Below, one piece after another: positions 40,782-49,584 of a stretch of 64,000 bases of DNA. How positions within the stretch are numbered: the stretch's first letter is position 1; every line of letters starts with the position of its first letter. This DNA is from Sphingomonas chungangi (GTDB lineage Bacteria; Pseudomonadota; Alphaproteobacteria; Sphingomonadales; Sphingomonadaceae), in assembly GCF_013778325.1 (NCBI RefSeq), contig NZ_JACEIB010000003.1:558001-622000 (forward strand), in the 5' to 3' direction. The notes beneath the pieces were generated by a model, which was not told the origin of the DNA, searched no databases, and worked only from the letters and a program-made list of their open reading frames with translations. A program made the position numbers and the translations under genes.

Positions 40782-40810
40782 AGCGGGGGCAGGCATGGTC
40801 TGCCCCCGCT
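40782..40810 (+). terminator. Hairpin terminator after the TonB receptor gene
   Basis: AGCGGGGGCAG (40782-40792) and CTGCCCCCGCT (40800-40810) form a perfect 11-pair stem with a seven-base loop, 45 bases after the receptor stop. The following bases (tcgtcgttat) are only mildly T-rich. Confidence 0.7.
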
Positions 40811-40927
40811 TCGTCGTTATCGGTCGAGCGACCGGTTTTCAGACTGGCCCGGGTGAGCGCGATATTCGGGCCAACATCGATGGGAAGCATCGCGAGACGT
40901 GTCGCGAAGGAGTTGAGTGCGGCGATG

Positions 40928-40959
40928 CCGCCGCCGGTCGCGATGACGACCGGTGGCGG
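40928..40959. terminator. Hairpin between convergent TonB receptor genes
   Basis: CCGCCGCCGGTCG and CGACCGGTGGCGG form a 13-base stem with one mismatch and a six-base loop, 14 bases beyond the stop of the minus-strand receptor. With the hairpin at 40782 it insulates the two convergent receptor genes. Confidence 0.5.
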
Positions 40960-40973
40960 GTTTATCAGTCAGC

Positions 40974-43337
40974 TTAACGGAACGAACCGCTCAGCGTCAC
41001 GCCGAACACGCGCGGCTCGTTGTAGATGCCGGCGCGGTAGTTGGAGGTGTCGATCACGTCGATCAGGTTCTTCTGGTTGGTGAGGTTGCGTGCGAACACC
41101 GCCACCTCGTAGGTCTTGAAGGCGTAGCCGATCTTCGCGCCCAGCTCGTAATTGCCGTCCGCGCGGTACTCGACCGAGCGATAGGCGACGAAGTTGGTCT
41201 TGCCCTGCATGTTGAAGTCCCCGCCGACGAACACACGGCTCGTCTCGGTTATCGGGAAGTCGTAGCGCGCGCTGAGGTTCAGGTTGTAGTCGGGCGCGTT
41301 GGGGAAGGGGTTGCCGTTGATCTGCGCGAAATAGTTGCTGCCGACCTTCACCACCGGGTTGAGCACGGTTTCCGACAGCACGCCGCCCGCCGCGCCGACC
41401 TGCGCGAAGACGCCCTTGTCGTCGATCTCGGTGTGCAGCAGGCTGAGACCGGCGTTCAGATGAAGGTTCTGCATCGGCTTCGCATCCAGCTCGGCTTCCA
41501 TGCCGTAGCCCTTGCCCTTGTTGGCATTGAACAGCACGCCGTTGCCGTTGCTGTCGTTGCCGTTGAGCTGGATGTTCTTCACCTCGTAATAGAAGCCGCT
41601 GACGTTGAAGTGGACCTTGTTGTCCAGGAACGCCGTCTTGAAGCCGGCCTCGTAGCTGGTGTTGGTTTCCGAATTGGCCGTCGAATAGGCCGTGGCGAAC
41701 ACCGCCGAGCGGCCCTGGATGGTGGGCCCGCGGAAGCCGCGCGCAACGCGGGCGTAGAGGCTGATTTCCGGGTTGAAGCGGTAGAGCAGGCTCGCGTCCC
41801 AGCTCGGCTTGGTGTCGGACAGGCGGCAATGGGTGTTCGCGCCGCACTCGTAGGACGAGGTTGGGGCGGTCACCGGCACGGCCAGCTTCGCGAAATTGGG
41901 ATGCTCCAGCAGATCGGTGGTCTTGGTGTCCTTCGTCACGCGAACGCCGCCGGTCAGCGTCAGTTGGTCGGTCAGCGCGTAGCTCGCCTGGCCGAACGCC
42001 GCCCAGCTCTTGTTGACGTCATGGAGAAGCACGAAGTTGTTGGGGTTGGGCGCTGTGCCCAGCGCGTTGCTGGTCAGGAAGAAGGTGCGCTGGTCGAACT
42101 CGGTGTGATCGCGCGAATCGAAGTAGATGCCGCCGACCTGCCACTTGAAGCGGCCGGTGTCGTCGCTGGCGAGGCGGACCTCCTCGCTCCACTGGTCGAG
42201 TCCGCGCAGATGCCCCTGCGACATGCCGCAGCCGGCCGCGCAGTAATTGGGCGCGACACCGCCGAAATTGGCGGCAGCGCCACCGTCCGTGTCGCCGAGG
42301 CTGTAGCCGGCGGCATGCTCCCAGGCGGTGATTGAGGTCAGCGTGATGCCGCTGAAATCGTAAGCCGCCTTCAGCGAGACGCCGTGCGTCTTGTAGCTCT
42401 GCGGGTTGTTGTGCGCCTCGTCGTTGGCGACTTGCCCACGATCGAAGTCGGACGGCACGGCATCGGTGCCTACCTTGATCGATCCGCGATAGAAGGGCGT
42501 CGCGGTGCCGTCATAGTCGCGATAATGGCCGGACAGGCGGATGCTGAGATCCTCCGTCGGCTTGAACAGCAGCTGCAGGCGCACGTCGCGCTCGTCATAG
42601 CCACCCAGCACGTTCTTGCCGGGCTTGGTGCCGTCGTCGGTCGGGCCGGTATAGACGTTGTCGATCCAGTCATCGCGATGCTGGTAGAGGCCGGACAGGC
42701 GGAAGCTCACACGGCCGTCCTGGGTCAGCGGGCCACCGACGCCGACATCGGCATTGACGCTGTTGAATTTGCCGTAGCTGACCGAGCCCTGGCCCTGCCA
42801 AGTTTCGCTGGGCTGGGCGGTGTCGAACTTGATGATGCCGGCGGTGGTGTTGCGGCCGAAGAGTGAGCCTTGCGGGCCCTTCAGCACCTCGACCTGGGCG
42901 ATGTCGAACGCAGGGTTCGACTTCAGCACGACATGCTCCTCGACCACGTCATCCTGGATGATCGAGACGGGCTGCGAGGCGCCGAGATAGAAATCGATGT
43001 TGCCGAGGCCACGGATGTAGAAGCGCGGGAAGATGCGGCCGGTGGTGTCGTCCACATACAGGCTGGGCACGCGCCCCGAGAGCGACAGCAGGGTGTCGGC
43101 GCCCGCCGCCTGATAATCGTGCAGCGCTTCCGGCTTGAGCACGGAAACGGCGACAGGCACCTTCATCGCGTCTTCGGTACGGCGCTGCGCCGTCACGATG
43201 ATCGCGTTGTTGTCCGCCGCGGTCTCGGCGTTGGTCGGCGTGTCGGCGGCCTGAGTCTGCGCGCTCGCCGCGGCGGGCTCCAGCGCGAGCGCCGCGATCC
43301 CGGTGAAGAGCCAGGCGGTCGACTTTGAAAGCGTCAT
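40974..43337 (-). CDS. TonB-dependent outer-membrane receptor
   Basis: A 787-residue receptor with a signal peptide (cleaved near AAASAQ), a TonB-box-like AIIVTAQRRTEDAMKVPVA, the plug motif LKGPQGSLFGRNTTAG, and a barrel ending GSFR. Most receptors end in Phe, Trp or Tyr; here the last residue is Arg after Phe, an atypical C-terminus. The ATG at 43337 has GGGGTAGA upstream. It is convergent with the receptor at 38481 and close to no enzyme gene, standing at the border between the catabolic region and the unrelated genes that follow. Confidence 0.92.
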   Translation of the reverse strand: MTLSKSTAWLFTGIAALALEPAAASAQTQAADTPTNAETAADNNAIIVTAQRRTEDAMKVPVAVSVLKPEALHDYQAAGADTLLSLSGRVPSLYVDDTTGRIFPRFYIRGLGNIDFYLGASQPVSIIQDDVVEEHVVLKSNPAFDIAQVEVLKGPQGSLFGRNTTAGIIKFDTAQPSETWQGQGSVSYGKFNSVNADVGVGGPLTQDGRVSFRLSGLYQHRDDWIDNVYTGPTDDGTKPGKNVLGGYDERDVRLQLLFKPTEDLSIRLSGHYRDYDGTATPFYRGSIKVGTDAVPSDFDRGQVANDEAHNNPQSYKTHGVSLKAAYDFSGITLTSITAWEHAAGYSLGDTDGGAAANFGGVAPNYCAAGCGMSQGHLRGLDQWSEEVRLASDDTGRFKWQVGGIYFDSRDHTEFDQRTFFLTSNALGTAPNPNNFVLLHDVNKSWAAFGQASYALTDQLTLTGGVRVTKDTKTTDLLEHPNFAKLAVPVTAPTSSYECGANTHCRLSDTKPSWDASLLYRFNPEISLYARVARGFRGPTIQGRSAVFATAYSTANSETNTSYEAGFKTAFLDNKVHFNVSGFYYEVKNIQLNGNDSNGNGVLFNANKGKGYGMEAELDAKPMQNLHLNAGLSLLHTEIDDKGVFAQVGAAGGVLSETVLNPVVKVGSNYFAQINGNPFPNAPDYNLNLSARYDFPITETSRVFVGGDFNMQGKTNFVAYRSVEYRADGNYELGAKIGYAFKTYEVAVFARNLTNQKNLIDVIDTSNYRAGIYNEPRVFGVTLSGSFR

Positions 43338-43574
43338 GTCATTCTACCCCATCATTGCGCCGTGGTTTGTTCTCCGGCGAGCGGGATGCTCCTGCCCGGA
43401 GCCGATGACCGATTTGTGGCAGCGCAAAAGATTTCCGGTATTGATCTGCGCCTCACCGCGACCCGGAGCTATTGATCAAGAGGCTGAGCCGGCAAGGTTT
43501 TCGGTCGCTACGGCTGCGGAATGTCGGGAGCCATGTGGCGGCTCATACGCTTTTCCTCCCGAGAGGATGCCGCG

Positions 43575-43751
43575 ATGAGCGTGAGATGGGAGTTGCCCCG
43601 CGACGATACGCCGGGATCGTTGACATTCCTCGGGCGGCAGCTGCGGCGCCACTATCCCCGGGAGGCGACGCTCGACGGGCGAATGGCGGAGCTGATCGAG
43701 CAGCTCGATGCGCAGCCGGGCGTGCGTTCTGCGCTGCCGGGAAGCCGGTGA
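43575..43751 (+). CDS. Small protein, weakly NepR-like
   Basis: A 58-residue ORF starting at an ATG with GAGAGG eight bases ahead. Its sequence LGRQLRRHY, then MAELIEQLDAQ, faintly resembles the two helices of NepR anti-sigma factors of the alphaproteobacterial general stress response, but the segment between differs and no PhyR or EcfG gene is in sight. The next ORF overlaps its stop as GTGA, which supports both being real. I would call it hypothetical until homologues are aligned. Confidence 0.5.
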   Translation: MSVRWELPRDDTPGSLTFLGRQLRRHYPREATLDGRMAELIEQLDAQPGVRSALPGSR

Positions 43752-43918
43752 GGAAAAAGGATCGGCGCGGGCTCTCGGTCCTCGTCTTCACCGTAGCATT
43801 CGTCATCATTATCGGAATGGCGATGATGTTGATCAACCGTCAGCCGAAGATAACGCCGGCAACCTCGACCGGTTCGATGCAGGAACAGCTCAGTCCCCGC
43901 ACAAATCCGGCTCGTTGA
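43748..43918 (+). CDS. Small single-span membrane protein
   Basis: A 56-residue ORF starting at the GTG that overlaps the previous stop. A basic N-terminus (VRKKDRRG) is followed by one strongly hydrophobic segment (LVFTVAFVIIIGMAMML) and a polar tail. The positive-inside rule predicts the N-terminus in the cytoplasm. No family is recognised. The stop lies 36 bases from the stop of the large convergent gene at 43955. Confidence 0.5.
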   Translation: MRKKDRRGLSVLVFTVAFVIIIGMAMMLINRQPKITPATSTGSMQEQLSPRTNPAR

Positions 43919-43954
43919 TACGCTGCATGGTACCGCTGATCGAAAGTGGCCCTC

Positions 43955-46897
43955 TCAGATCGTGACCGGCGCTCCCGTCGGCTGCTTCATGGTAATCGCG
44001 AAGAGCTGGCTCGACCGGATCGTGTCGGGATGCTGGCCCAACGTGGCGAAGGGGTCCTCGCCCGCCAGCAGCGGGCGATCCAGGTCGGCGAGCAGGCGCA
44101 AGAATGCCAGCAGGACGGGGTGGATGCCCGCCTTGAACCAGAAGAGGAACTTGCGGTTGAGCCGCAGCCAGGCGGCGGCGTCTTTCGCCATCTCCTTCTC
44201 GGCATCGGCATAATCCTGCGCCTGCCACGCGCCGCTGGGCGCGCCGCTGCCGACGGGCACGGCATCGTAGATGCGCGCCATAACGGCAAGAAGTCCCGGG
44301 AAGCTGATCGCGCGAGGCGTGATTTGCTCGAACGACGTATAGACGTAGTCCTGCCCGTCGTCCGTATCCGGGGGCGGATTGTCCTGGAGGGCGTACATGA
44401 TCCGCCACGGATCATCGATCTTGTCGAGCTGCTTGTATCTGGGCCGCGCCGCCCGGCAATCGCGGTCGACGCTCTTCTGATCGGTCACTCCGGTCGCCAG
44501 CAGGGCCTGGCCGGCCGCGGCGAACAGCGCGAATTGCGTACTGCTCGCCCTGGTACCTGCCTGCCGGCCGAGCGCGAGCATCCGGATGACCGCCGCGCCG
44601 CTCAGCGCCATGCGCACGTCGATCCGGCCCTGTACATGTTGGCCCGGCGGCGTCGCATTCCGCCATGCCTGATAGACCTCGATCGCCCGCTGCACCCGTG
44701 CGGGCTCGACGAGGCCCTGGTGGGCGAGCCCGTCGAGGAAGCCCGACACCTCCCCGGAATCGAGTTTCTTGTCGTCATGGTCGAAGGCGATCGCCACGCT
44801 CATCTGGCGCGTGCCGCTGCCGTCGATCTTGTGGAGCGCCAGATCCCAGGCACTGACGAAGCTCGCCGCGCGCCCCTCGTCGAAACCGTCGACTTCGTCC
44901 GACGCGGTACCCTGGGCGGAGACGGCGATGTCGCCGCTCGCCGACTGGGTGATCTGCGCCTTGCCCTCGACGATGTCCTTGATCGAGGCGGTGATGCCGA
45001 GGACGATCACCTCGAGGGTGAAGCCGTCGTTCGCGCCGGCGAAGCGGGACAGGCTGGAGGCGGCGTCGAGGCTGACGCCGGCTGGTGCCGTCTCGGGCGC
45101 TGCGAGGATGCGCTGGAAGGGTTCGAGGTGGCCCGTCGCCAGCGAGCGCCACAGCTGCGCGGTCGTCTCGCTGGTATCGCGGAAGGTGCCGATCAACTCA
45201 TATTCGGTGCCGCTGCCGGTGCCGCCCGACCAGCCGAAACGGGCCTGGAGCTTCTGCGCGACGCCGTCGCCCGTCTTGGAGATAAGGTCACGCGCGAAGC
45301 CGTCGAACTTGTCGACCAGCGCGCGAACGCCGGCAAGCAATGCATCGGCGCGGGTTTCATCCGCCGAAATGTCGACGCCGATCGACTTCAGTTCGGTCGC
45401 CAGGCCCTGCGTGTTGACGAGCTTCGCGACGGTGGCGCCGAAATCGGTCTCGATCTGCGAGAGGATCGGCTTGATGTAACCGGTCAGCTTCCCTTGCAGG
45501 TCCACGTCGGCCAGCAGCGGCAGCCTGCTCGCCAGCCCGTCGGTGATCGTCTTCGTCCAGCGGTCGACGTCGGAGAGGATGCCGCCCGCCTGATCGCCCG
45601 CAAGCGCGACGATGCGATCCTTGAGATAAGCGGTAACCGCGAGATCGTCGGCCTGGCTGGTGCCGAGCACGAGGCCGATGTCGCTCCTCACCGCCGTCTT
45701 CAGGACGGGATCGGTGACGATCGCCGACGCGACGTCGTCCACCAGCTTCCCGGCCTCGTCGCGCAGATAGGTGCCCGGGCTGAGGAAGGGCCGGATCTGC
45801 GCGAGCATGGGCTGGGCGAGATCGTTCGCTTTGACCAGCGCGTCGTGGACCTTGCTCGCCAGCGCCGAATAATCGAGTTCGACATCGACGCCCGCCGACC
45901 AGCCCCGATCGCAGGAGAGGTTGCGGCTCAGCACGAAATGGAGTCCGTCGGGCGTCGCACGGAGCGACAGCAGCCAGCGCGCGCTGCGCTTGAAGCTGAG
46001 ATCGGCCACCGCGCCGGCCGTGATCGCGCCGATGTCGGCCAGTTCGTAGTCCGCCCCGATCGTCGCACCCAGCCCGGCCGAGGCGCTGCCGTCGCAAACC
46101 AGCAGCAGGCCTTCCATGCCCGCCAGCTGGACCGCATCGGCGATCGCCTGCAGATCGAGCGGATCGGGCAGGCGCGTCATCGACGGCACCAGCGCTTCCA
46201 CGAAGCTCCTGGCGGGATCGGCAGGCCGGAAGAAGAGATCGAGCCGGGCGTCGGCCGATGCGCTGGTGTCGAAATGCCCGGTGCCGATCTCGCCGAAGGG
46301 CAGGGACAGACCTGCATCGGCCGCGACCTTGCCATTGACGCCGATGCGCAGCAGGCCGGGCGCCACGCCGTCGCTGCGGAACGGCCAGACCGAGCCGGCC
46401 TCGCATTCGAGCCCGGCGGCGGCCGAGACGTCGAACTTGAGGCTTCCCGGGCCGGCCGCCACCGTCCCGCTCTGGTCGAGCGCCGGGGACTTGAGCACGA
46501 CGAGGCCGGGATTGTCGCCGTCCTCGGGATCGCCGGCTGCGGGGGCCGTCGCGCCATAGCTCTCGACGAAGCTGCTGCAGGGCATGAGCAGCTTCGCCCA
46601 AGGCGCGCTCGCGTCGGTCAGATCGTTGCCCAGCGCCACCAGCTTAGCATGGAACGCATCGAGCCCCAGCCTGGAGAAGACCTCCAGGACGGCCGGGTCG
46701 GCGAGCTTACCGTCCAGATAGAGGACCAGCTTCACCGGGCCGTCGACCGGCGCGTCGGCCGCATCCTTCCAGATGGAGGTGGCGATATCGCGCCAATGAT
46801 CGGCCAGATCGACATAGGTCTGGAGCTTGGGAAGCCAGCCGCCGAGATCGCCGAGCGTCCGGTCGATGCTCATCCATGAAGGGATCTGGTCGGTCAT
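43955..46897 (-). CDS. Large protein of unknown function, 980 residues
   Basis: I do not recognise this protein. It starts at the ATG at 46897, which overlaps the upstream stop as ATGA. There is no signal peptide or clear membrane segment. Residues about 1-130 are helical, about 130-330 look strand-rich (alternating short hydrophobic stretches with Gly and Asp), about 330-580 contain long amphipathic helices rich in Ala, Leu, Asp and Lys, and about 750-980 is mixed with several Trp and Tyr. It is acidic. Base and codon use look like the neighbours, so recent transfer is not obvious. Tight coupling with the smaller gene at 46894 suggests a complex or a toxin/structural protein with its partner; the function is open. 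Confidence 0.75.
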   Translation of the reverse strand: MTDQIPSWMSIDRTLGDLGGWLPKLQTYVDLADHWRDIATSIWKDAADAPVDGPVKLVLYLDGKLADPAVLEVFSRLGLDAFHAKLVALGNDLTDASAPWAKLLMPCSSFVESYGATAPAAGDPEDGDNPGLVVLKSPALDQSGTVAAGPGSLKFDVSAAAGLECEAGSVWPFRSDGVAPGLLRIGVNGKVAADAGLSLPFGEIGTGHFDTSASADARLDLFFRPADPARSFVEALVPSMTRLPDPLDLQAIADAVQLAGMEGLLLVCDGSASAGLGATIGADYELADIGAITAGAVADLSFKRSARWLLSLRATPDGLHFVLSRNLSCDRGWSAGVDVELDYSALASKVHDALVKANDLAQPMLAQIRPFLSPGTYLRDEAGKLVDDVASAIVTDPVLKTAVRSDIGLVLGTSQADDLAVTAYLKDRIVALAGDQAGGILSDVDRWTKTITDGLASRLPLLADVDLQGKLTGYIKPILSQIETDFGATVAKLVNTQGLATELKSIGVDISADETRADALLAGVRALVDKFDGFARDLISKTGDGVAQKLQARFGWSGGTGSGTEYELIGTFRDTSETTAQLWRSLATGHLEPFQRILAAPETAPAGVSLDAASSLSRFAGANDGFTLEVIVLGITASIKDIVEGKAQITQSASGDIAVSAQGTASDEVDGFDEGRAASFVSAWDLALHKIDGSGTRQMSVAIAFDHDDKKLDSGEVSGFLDGLAHQGLVEPARVQRAIEVYQAWRNATPPGQHVQGRIDVRMALSGAAVIRMLALGRQAGTRASSTQFALFAAAGQALLATGVTDQKSVDRDCRAARPRYKQLDKIDDPWRIMYALQDNPPPDTDDGQDYVYTSFEQITPRAISFPGLLAVMARIYDAVPVGSGAPSGAWQAQDYADAEKEMAKDAAAWLRLNRKFLFWFKAGIHPVLLAFLRLLADLDRPLLAGEDPFATLGQHPDTIRSSQLFAITMKQPTGAPVTI

Positions 46898-47391
46898 GCC
46901 GAGAATGCCCCACGCGCCAGCTGGAGGAAGCCGTTCTGCGCCGCCGCGAACACCTGGTCGGCGCGGGCTTGGCCGTTCGTTTTTCTCGTCTGGGCGCGCA
47001 GCACGAGATAATGCTCGATCAGCCGGTGCTCGTCGGCTTCGGACCAAGTGAACGGATCGGGACTGACGCGGCCGGCAACGAGCAGATCGACGATCGCCTG
47101 CGCAATCGTCGTCGGAACATTGCCCGACCGGTTCACGTGCTGGTCGAGCAGCATCGCCATGCCGGGCTTCGAGCTTAGCCACAGGCTGATGTCGGCGAGC
47201 TCCTGGGCGGAATAGCCCGTCTGCTTCCCGAAATCGCGATAGGCGGCGCCAACGCTGCCTGGCACCAACTGACCAATATATTCCGGGCTGGAGAATAGGT
47301 CGGCCAGTTCGGTACGGCGGTAGGTGATGCGGCCGCCTCGCGGCGTGCGCAGCAGGCGGTAGCGACCGAATGCGACAGTTTTCCGAGGCAC
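46894..47391 (-). CDS. Protein of unknown function, partner of the 980-residue protein
   Basis: About 165 residues from a GTG at 47391, 14 bases after the aldo/keto reductase stop; an ATG at 47454 would give 186 residues but overlap that gene by 50 bases. The sequence is mostly helical, with TPRGGRITYRR near the N-terminus and a conserved-looking core around LADISLWLSSKPGMAMLLDQH and DLLVAGRVSP. No known motif is seen. The stop overlaps the ATG of the 980-residue gene by four bases, so both are made from one transcript in fixed proportion. Confidence 0.65.
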   Translation of the reverse strand: MPRKTVAFGRYRLLRTPRGGRITYRRTELADLFSSPEYIGQLVPGSVGAAYRDFGKQTGYSAQELADISLWLSSKPGMAMLLDQHVNRSGNVPTTIAQAIVDLLVAGRVSPDPFTWSEADEHRLIEHYLVLRAQTRKTNGQARADQVFAAAQNGFLQLARGAFSA

Positions 47392-47404
47392 GGGCGGCCG
47401 CCGC

Positions 47405-48436
47405 TCAATAAGAGGTCGACTCGCGCCAGAGATCGGTTCCGCCGTCGGTCGCATACCGGTCGATCTCGGCGAGCTCTTCGGTGGAAAAATCGAGCCGCGC
47501 CAATGCGTCCAGAGAATTGTCGAGCTGCTCCAAGGTGCGCGCGCCGATCAGCGCGGAGGTGACCCGGGCATCGCGCAGCGTCCAGGCGATCGCCATTTGC
47601 GCCAGCGTCTGCCCGCGCTTTCCCGCGATCGCGTTCAGGGCGCGAACACGGTCGAGATTCTCCTCACTGAGCATTGTCTCCTGGAAGGATACGTCGCGGG
47701 TGACGCGCGCATCGTCCGGCGTGCCGTTCAGATATTTGTTGGTCAGCAGCCCCTGCGCCAAAGGCGAGAAAGCGATGCAGCCCGTGCCAAGATCCTCCAG
47801 CGTGTCGAGCAGACCGTCCTCGATCCAGCGGTTGAGCATCGAGTAGTTGGGCTGGTGGATGAACAGCGGCACGCGCTCTTCGGCAAGGATCGCGGCGGCC
47901 TTGCGGGTCAGTTCCGGCGAATAGCTGGAAATGCCGACATAGAGCGCCTTGCCCTGCCGGTGCAGGTGGGCGAGCGCACCCATCGTCTCTTCCAGCGGGG
48001 TCTTGGGATCGACCCGGTGCGAATAGAAGATGTCGACGTAATCGAGCCCCATCCGCTGCAGTGACCGATCTAGGCTGGCGATCAGATATTTGCGGCTGCC
48101 GCCGATGCCGCCGTAGGGGCCCGGCCACATGTCCCACCCAGCCTTGGTGGAGACGATCAGTTCGTCGCGATAAGGCGCGAAGTCGCTGGCCATGACACGG
48201 CCGAAATTCTCTTCAGCCGAGCCGTAGGGCGGCCCGTAATTATTGGCGAGATCGAAATGGGTGACGCCGCGATCGAAGGCGCGGCGCAGGATGGCGCGGC
48301 CGGTCTCGAACACGTCGGTACCGCCGAAATTCTGCCAGAGACCCAGCGAGATAGCCGGAAGATCGATGCCGCTCCGGCCGGTACGGCGATAGGGCATGGC
48401 GCCATCGTAGCGATCGGACGCGGGGCGATAGGTCAA
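47405..48436 (-). CDS. gpr: Aldo/keto reductase, L-glyceraldehyde-3-phosphate reductase (YghZ/Gpr) type
   Basis: A 343-residue AKR. The start is a TTG at 48436 with GGGAG seven bases ahead, which gives the N-terminal extension RPASDRYDGMPYRR-like sequence typical of YghZ. The catalytic set is Asp and Tyr in FDLANNYGPPYGSAEE, Lys in VSTKAGW and His in YSHRVDP. NADPH binding is expected at the C-terminal SALIGARTLEQLDNSL. The family reduces L-glyceraldehyde 3-phosphate and methylglyoxal and is linked to the voltage-gated K+ channel beta-subunit group. It lies between the PrsW gene (100-base gap) and the unknown pair, probably with its own promoter. Confidence 0.9.
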   Translation of the reverse strand: MTYRPASDRYDGAMPYRRTGRSGIDLPAISLGLWQNFGGTDVFETGRAILRRAFDRGVTHFDLANNYGPPYGSAEENFGRVMASDFAPYRDELIVSTKAGWDMWPGPYGGIGGSRKYLIASLDRSLQRMGLDYVDIFYSHRVDPKTPLEETMGALAHLHRQGKALYVGISSYSPELTRKAAAILAEERVPLFIHQPNYSMLNRWIEDGLLDTLEDLGTGCIAFSPLAQGLLTNKYLNGTPDDARVTRDVSFQETMLSEENLDRVRALNAIAGKRGQTLAQMAIAWTLRDARVTSALIGARTLEQLDNSLDALARLDFSTEELAEIDRYATDGGTDLWRESTSY

Positions 48437-48536
48437 AGCGATACTCCCGGTTGAACGGCGACGGTTGGCGGTTCCAGCAAGAGCAATACTCGGCCCGGCG
48501 GCCGAGACAAGACCACCCCACCGGGATGGCGGCCGC

Positions 48537-49574
48537 TCAGTGCCGCCTGAGTTGCTCGCGCAGTTCAGACACTTCCCACAAATCGTTGCGGCTGAACGGC
48601 ATCAGGCGGCCGAGCGCAAGCAGGGTCGGGCGGTCGATCGCCGCTTCGAGCTCGGTGAGCCGGGCGAAGCGGGCGCGATCGGCTTCGGCGTAGCGATCCA
48701 GCCGCTGATCGGCGGTGCGCTCGATCATCGTGCGCTCGGCGCCCAGAACGATTTCGGTCATCAGGCGCCAATAATCGATCACGCGCGGCTCGTTCGCCGC
48801 CAGCGCGCCGATCGCGCGGCCGGCATCGCTATCGGGAAGCCGGCCGTCGGCTAGCTCATCCAGATCCGCCTGGTGCCGGGCGCTTTCGCCGGTCAGCCAG
48901 TTGCGCGCCTCCGATCCGCCGAGATTGAAGATCGCCATCAGCGCCAGAGGAACGAGGATCGCCGTCAGCAGCATGGCGATCAGCGGCTGATCCGGAAACT
49001 GATTGAACGCGGTGTGGATGGCGACCGCCAGTCCGTAGCCGGGCAAAAAGTGGAACGGGTGCAGGCGCCACGCACCGGCGCTGCGCAGCATCTCGTGTTC
49101 GCAGCATTGATGGGCGAGAGTCGCGAAGATCGCGACGCTCCCGCCGTGCATCACCGCCGTACCGAGTCCGCGCACCAGCCAGATGCCCGGATCGAAGCCG
49201 GAGAAACGGGACAGGTAGATGGCGTTTTCGATCAGCGAAAAGCCCGCTCCGATGGCGAAGCCGGAAAGCGCGGCATCGATCTTGTAGCCGATGCGGTTGC
49301 GCCAGAAGAGCCAGACGACCATCGTTCCCTTGAGTGCCTCCTCGATCCACGGCGCGACGAAGCGACTGTAGACCGAGAAGCCGAGCGGCAGCGCATCGAG
49401 GAACACGCCGCTCACCGGATAGGCGAGGACCGCCGCCAGCCCGCCGAGGCCGAGAAGCTTCGCCGTCTCCTTTCGGGTCATCAGGTGGAAGACGTCGAGC
49501 CATTCGAATGCGGCTAGCAGCAGCAGCACCGGCAGCAGCGCGATCGCCCAGTTCATGGCTTCGGCGATGGTCAT
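48537..49574 (-). CDS. PrsW-family intramembrane metalloprotease
   Basis: A 345-residue polytopic membrane protein. The PrsW/CPBP-like catalytic set is visible: E78-E79 in APWIEEALKG, E116 in FSLIENAIY, H143 in TAVMHGG and H187 in AIHTAFN, each within or next to membrane segments. About seven hydrophobic segments lie in residues 8-225, followed by a soluble cytoplasmic tail of about 120 residues. In Bacillus PrsW cleaves the anti-sigma factor RsiW; no RsiW-like gene is here. The gene starts 10 bases after the outer-membrane metallopeptidase gene, as the third gene of a three-gene operon, which suggests it processes or regulates the proteins made with it. Confidence 0.85.
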   Translation of the reverse strand: MTIAEAMNWAIALLPVLLLLAAFEWLDVFHLMTRKETAKLLGLGGLAAVLAYPVSGVFLDALPLGFSVYSRFVAPWIEEALKGTMVVWLFWRNRIGYKIDAALSGFAIGAGFSLIENAIYLSRFSGFDPGIWLVRGLGTAVMHGGSVAIFATLAHQCCEHEMLRSAGAWRLHPFHFLPGYGLAVAIHTAFNQFPDQPLIAMLLTAILVPLALMAIFNLGGSEARNWLTGESARHQADLDELADGRLPDSDAGRAIGALAANEPRVIDYWRLMTEIVLGAERTMIERTADQRLDRYAEADRARFARLTELEAAIDRPTLLALGRLMPFSRNDLWEVSELREQLRRH

Positions 49575-49584
49575 GGAAGGCCGT

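Noticed and set aside
43946-46879. Plus-strand open frame of 977 codons opposite the 980-residue protein
   Set aside because: Both strands are open here. The minus-strand reading has balanced composition, predicted secondary structure and ATGA coupling with its neighbour; the plus-strand reading is Arg/Gly/Asp-rich without domain features.
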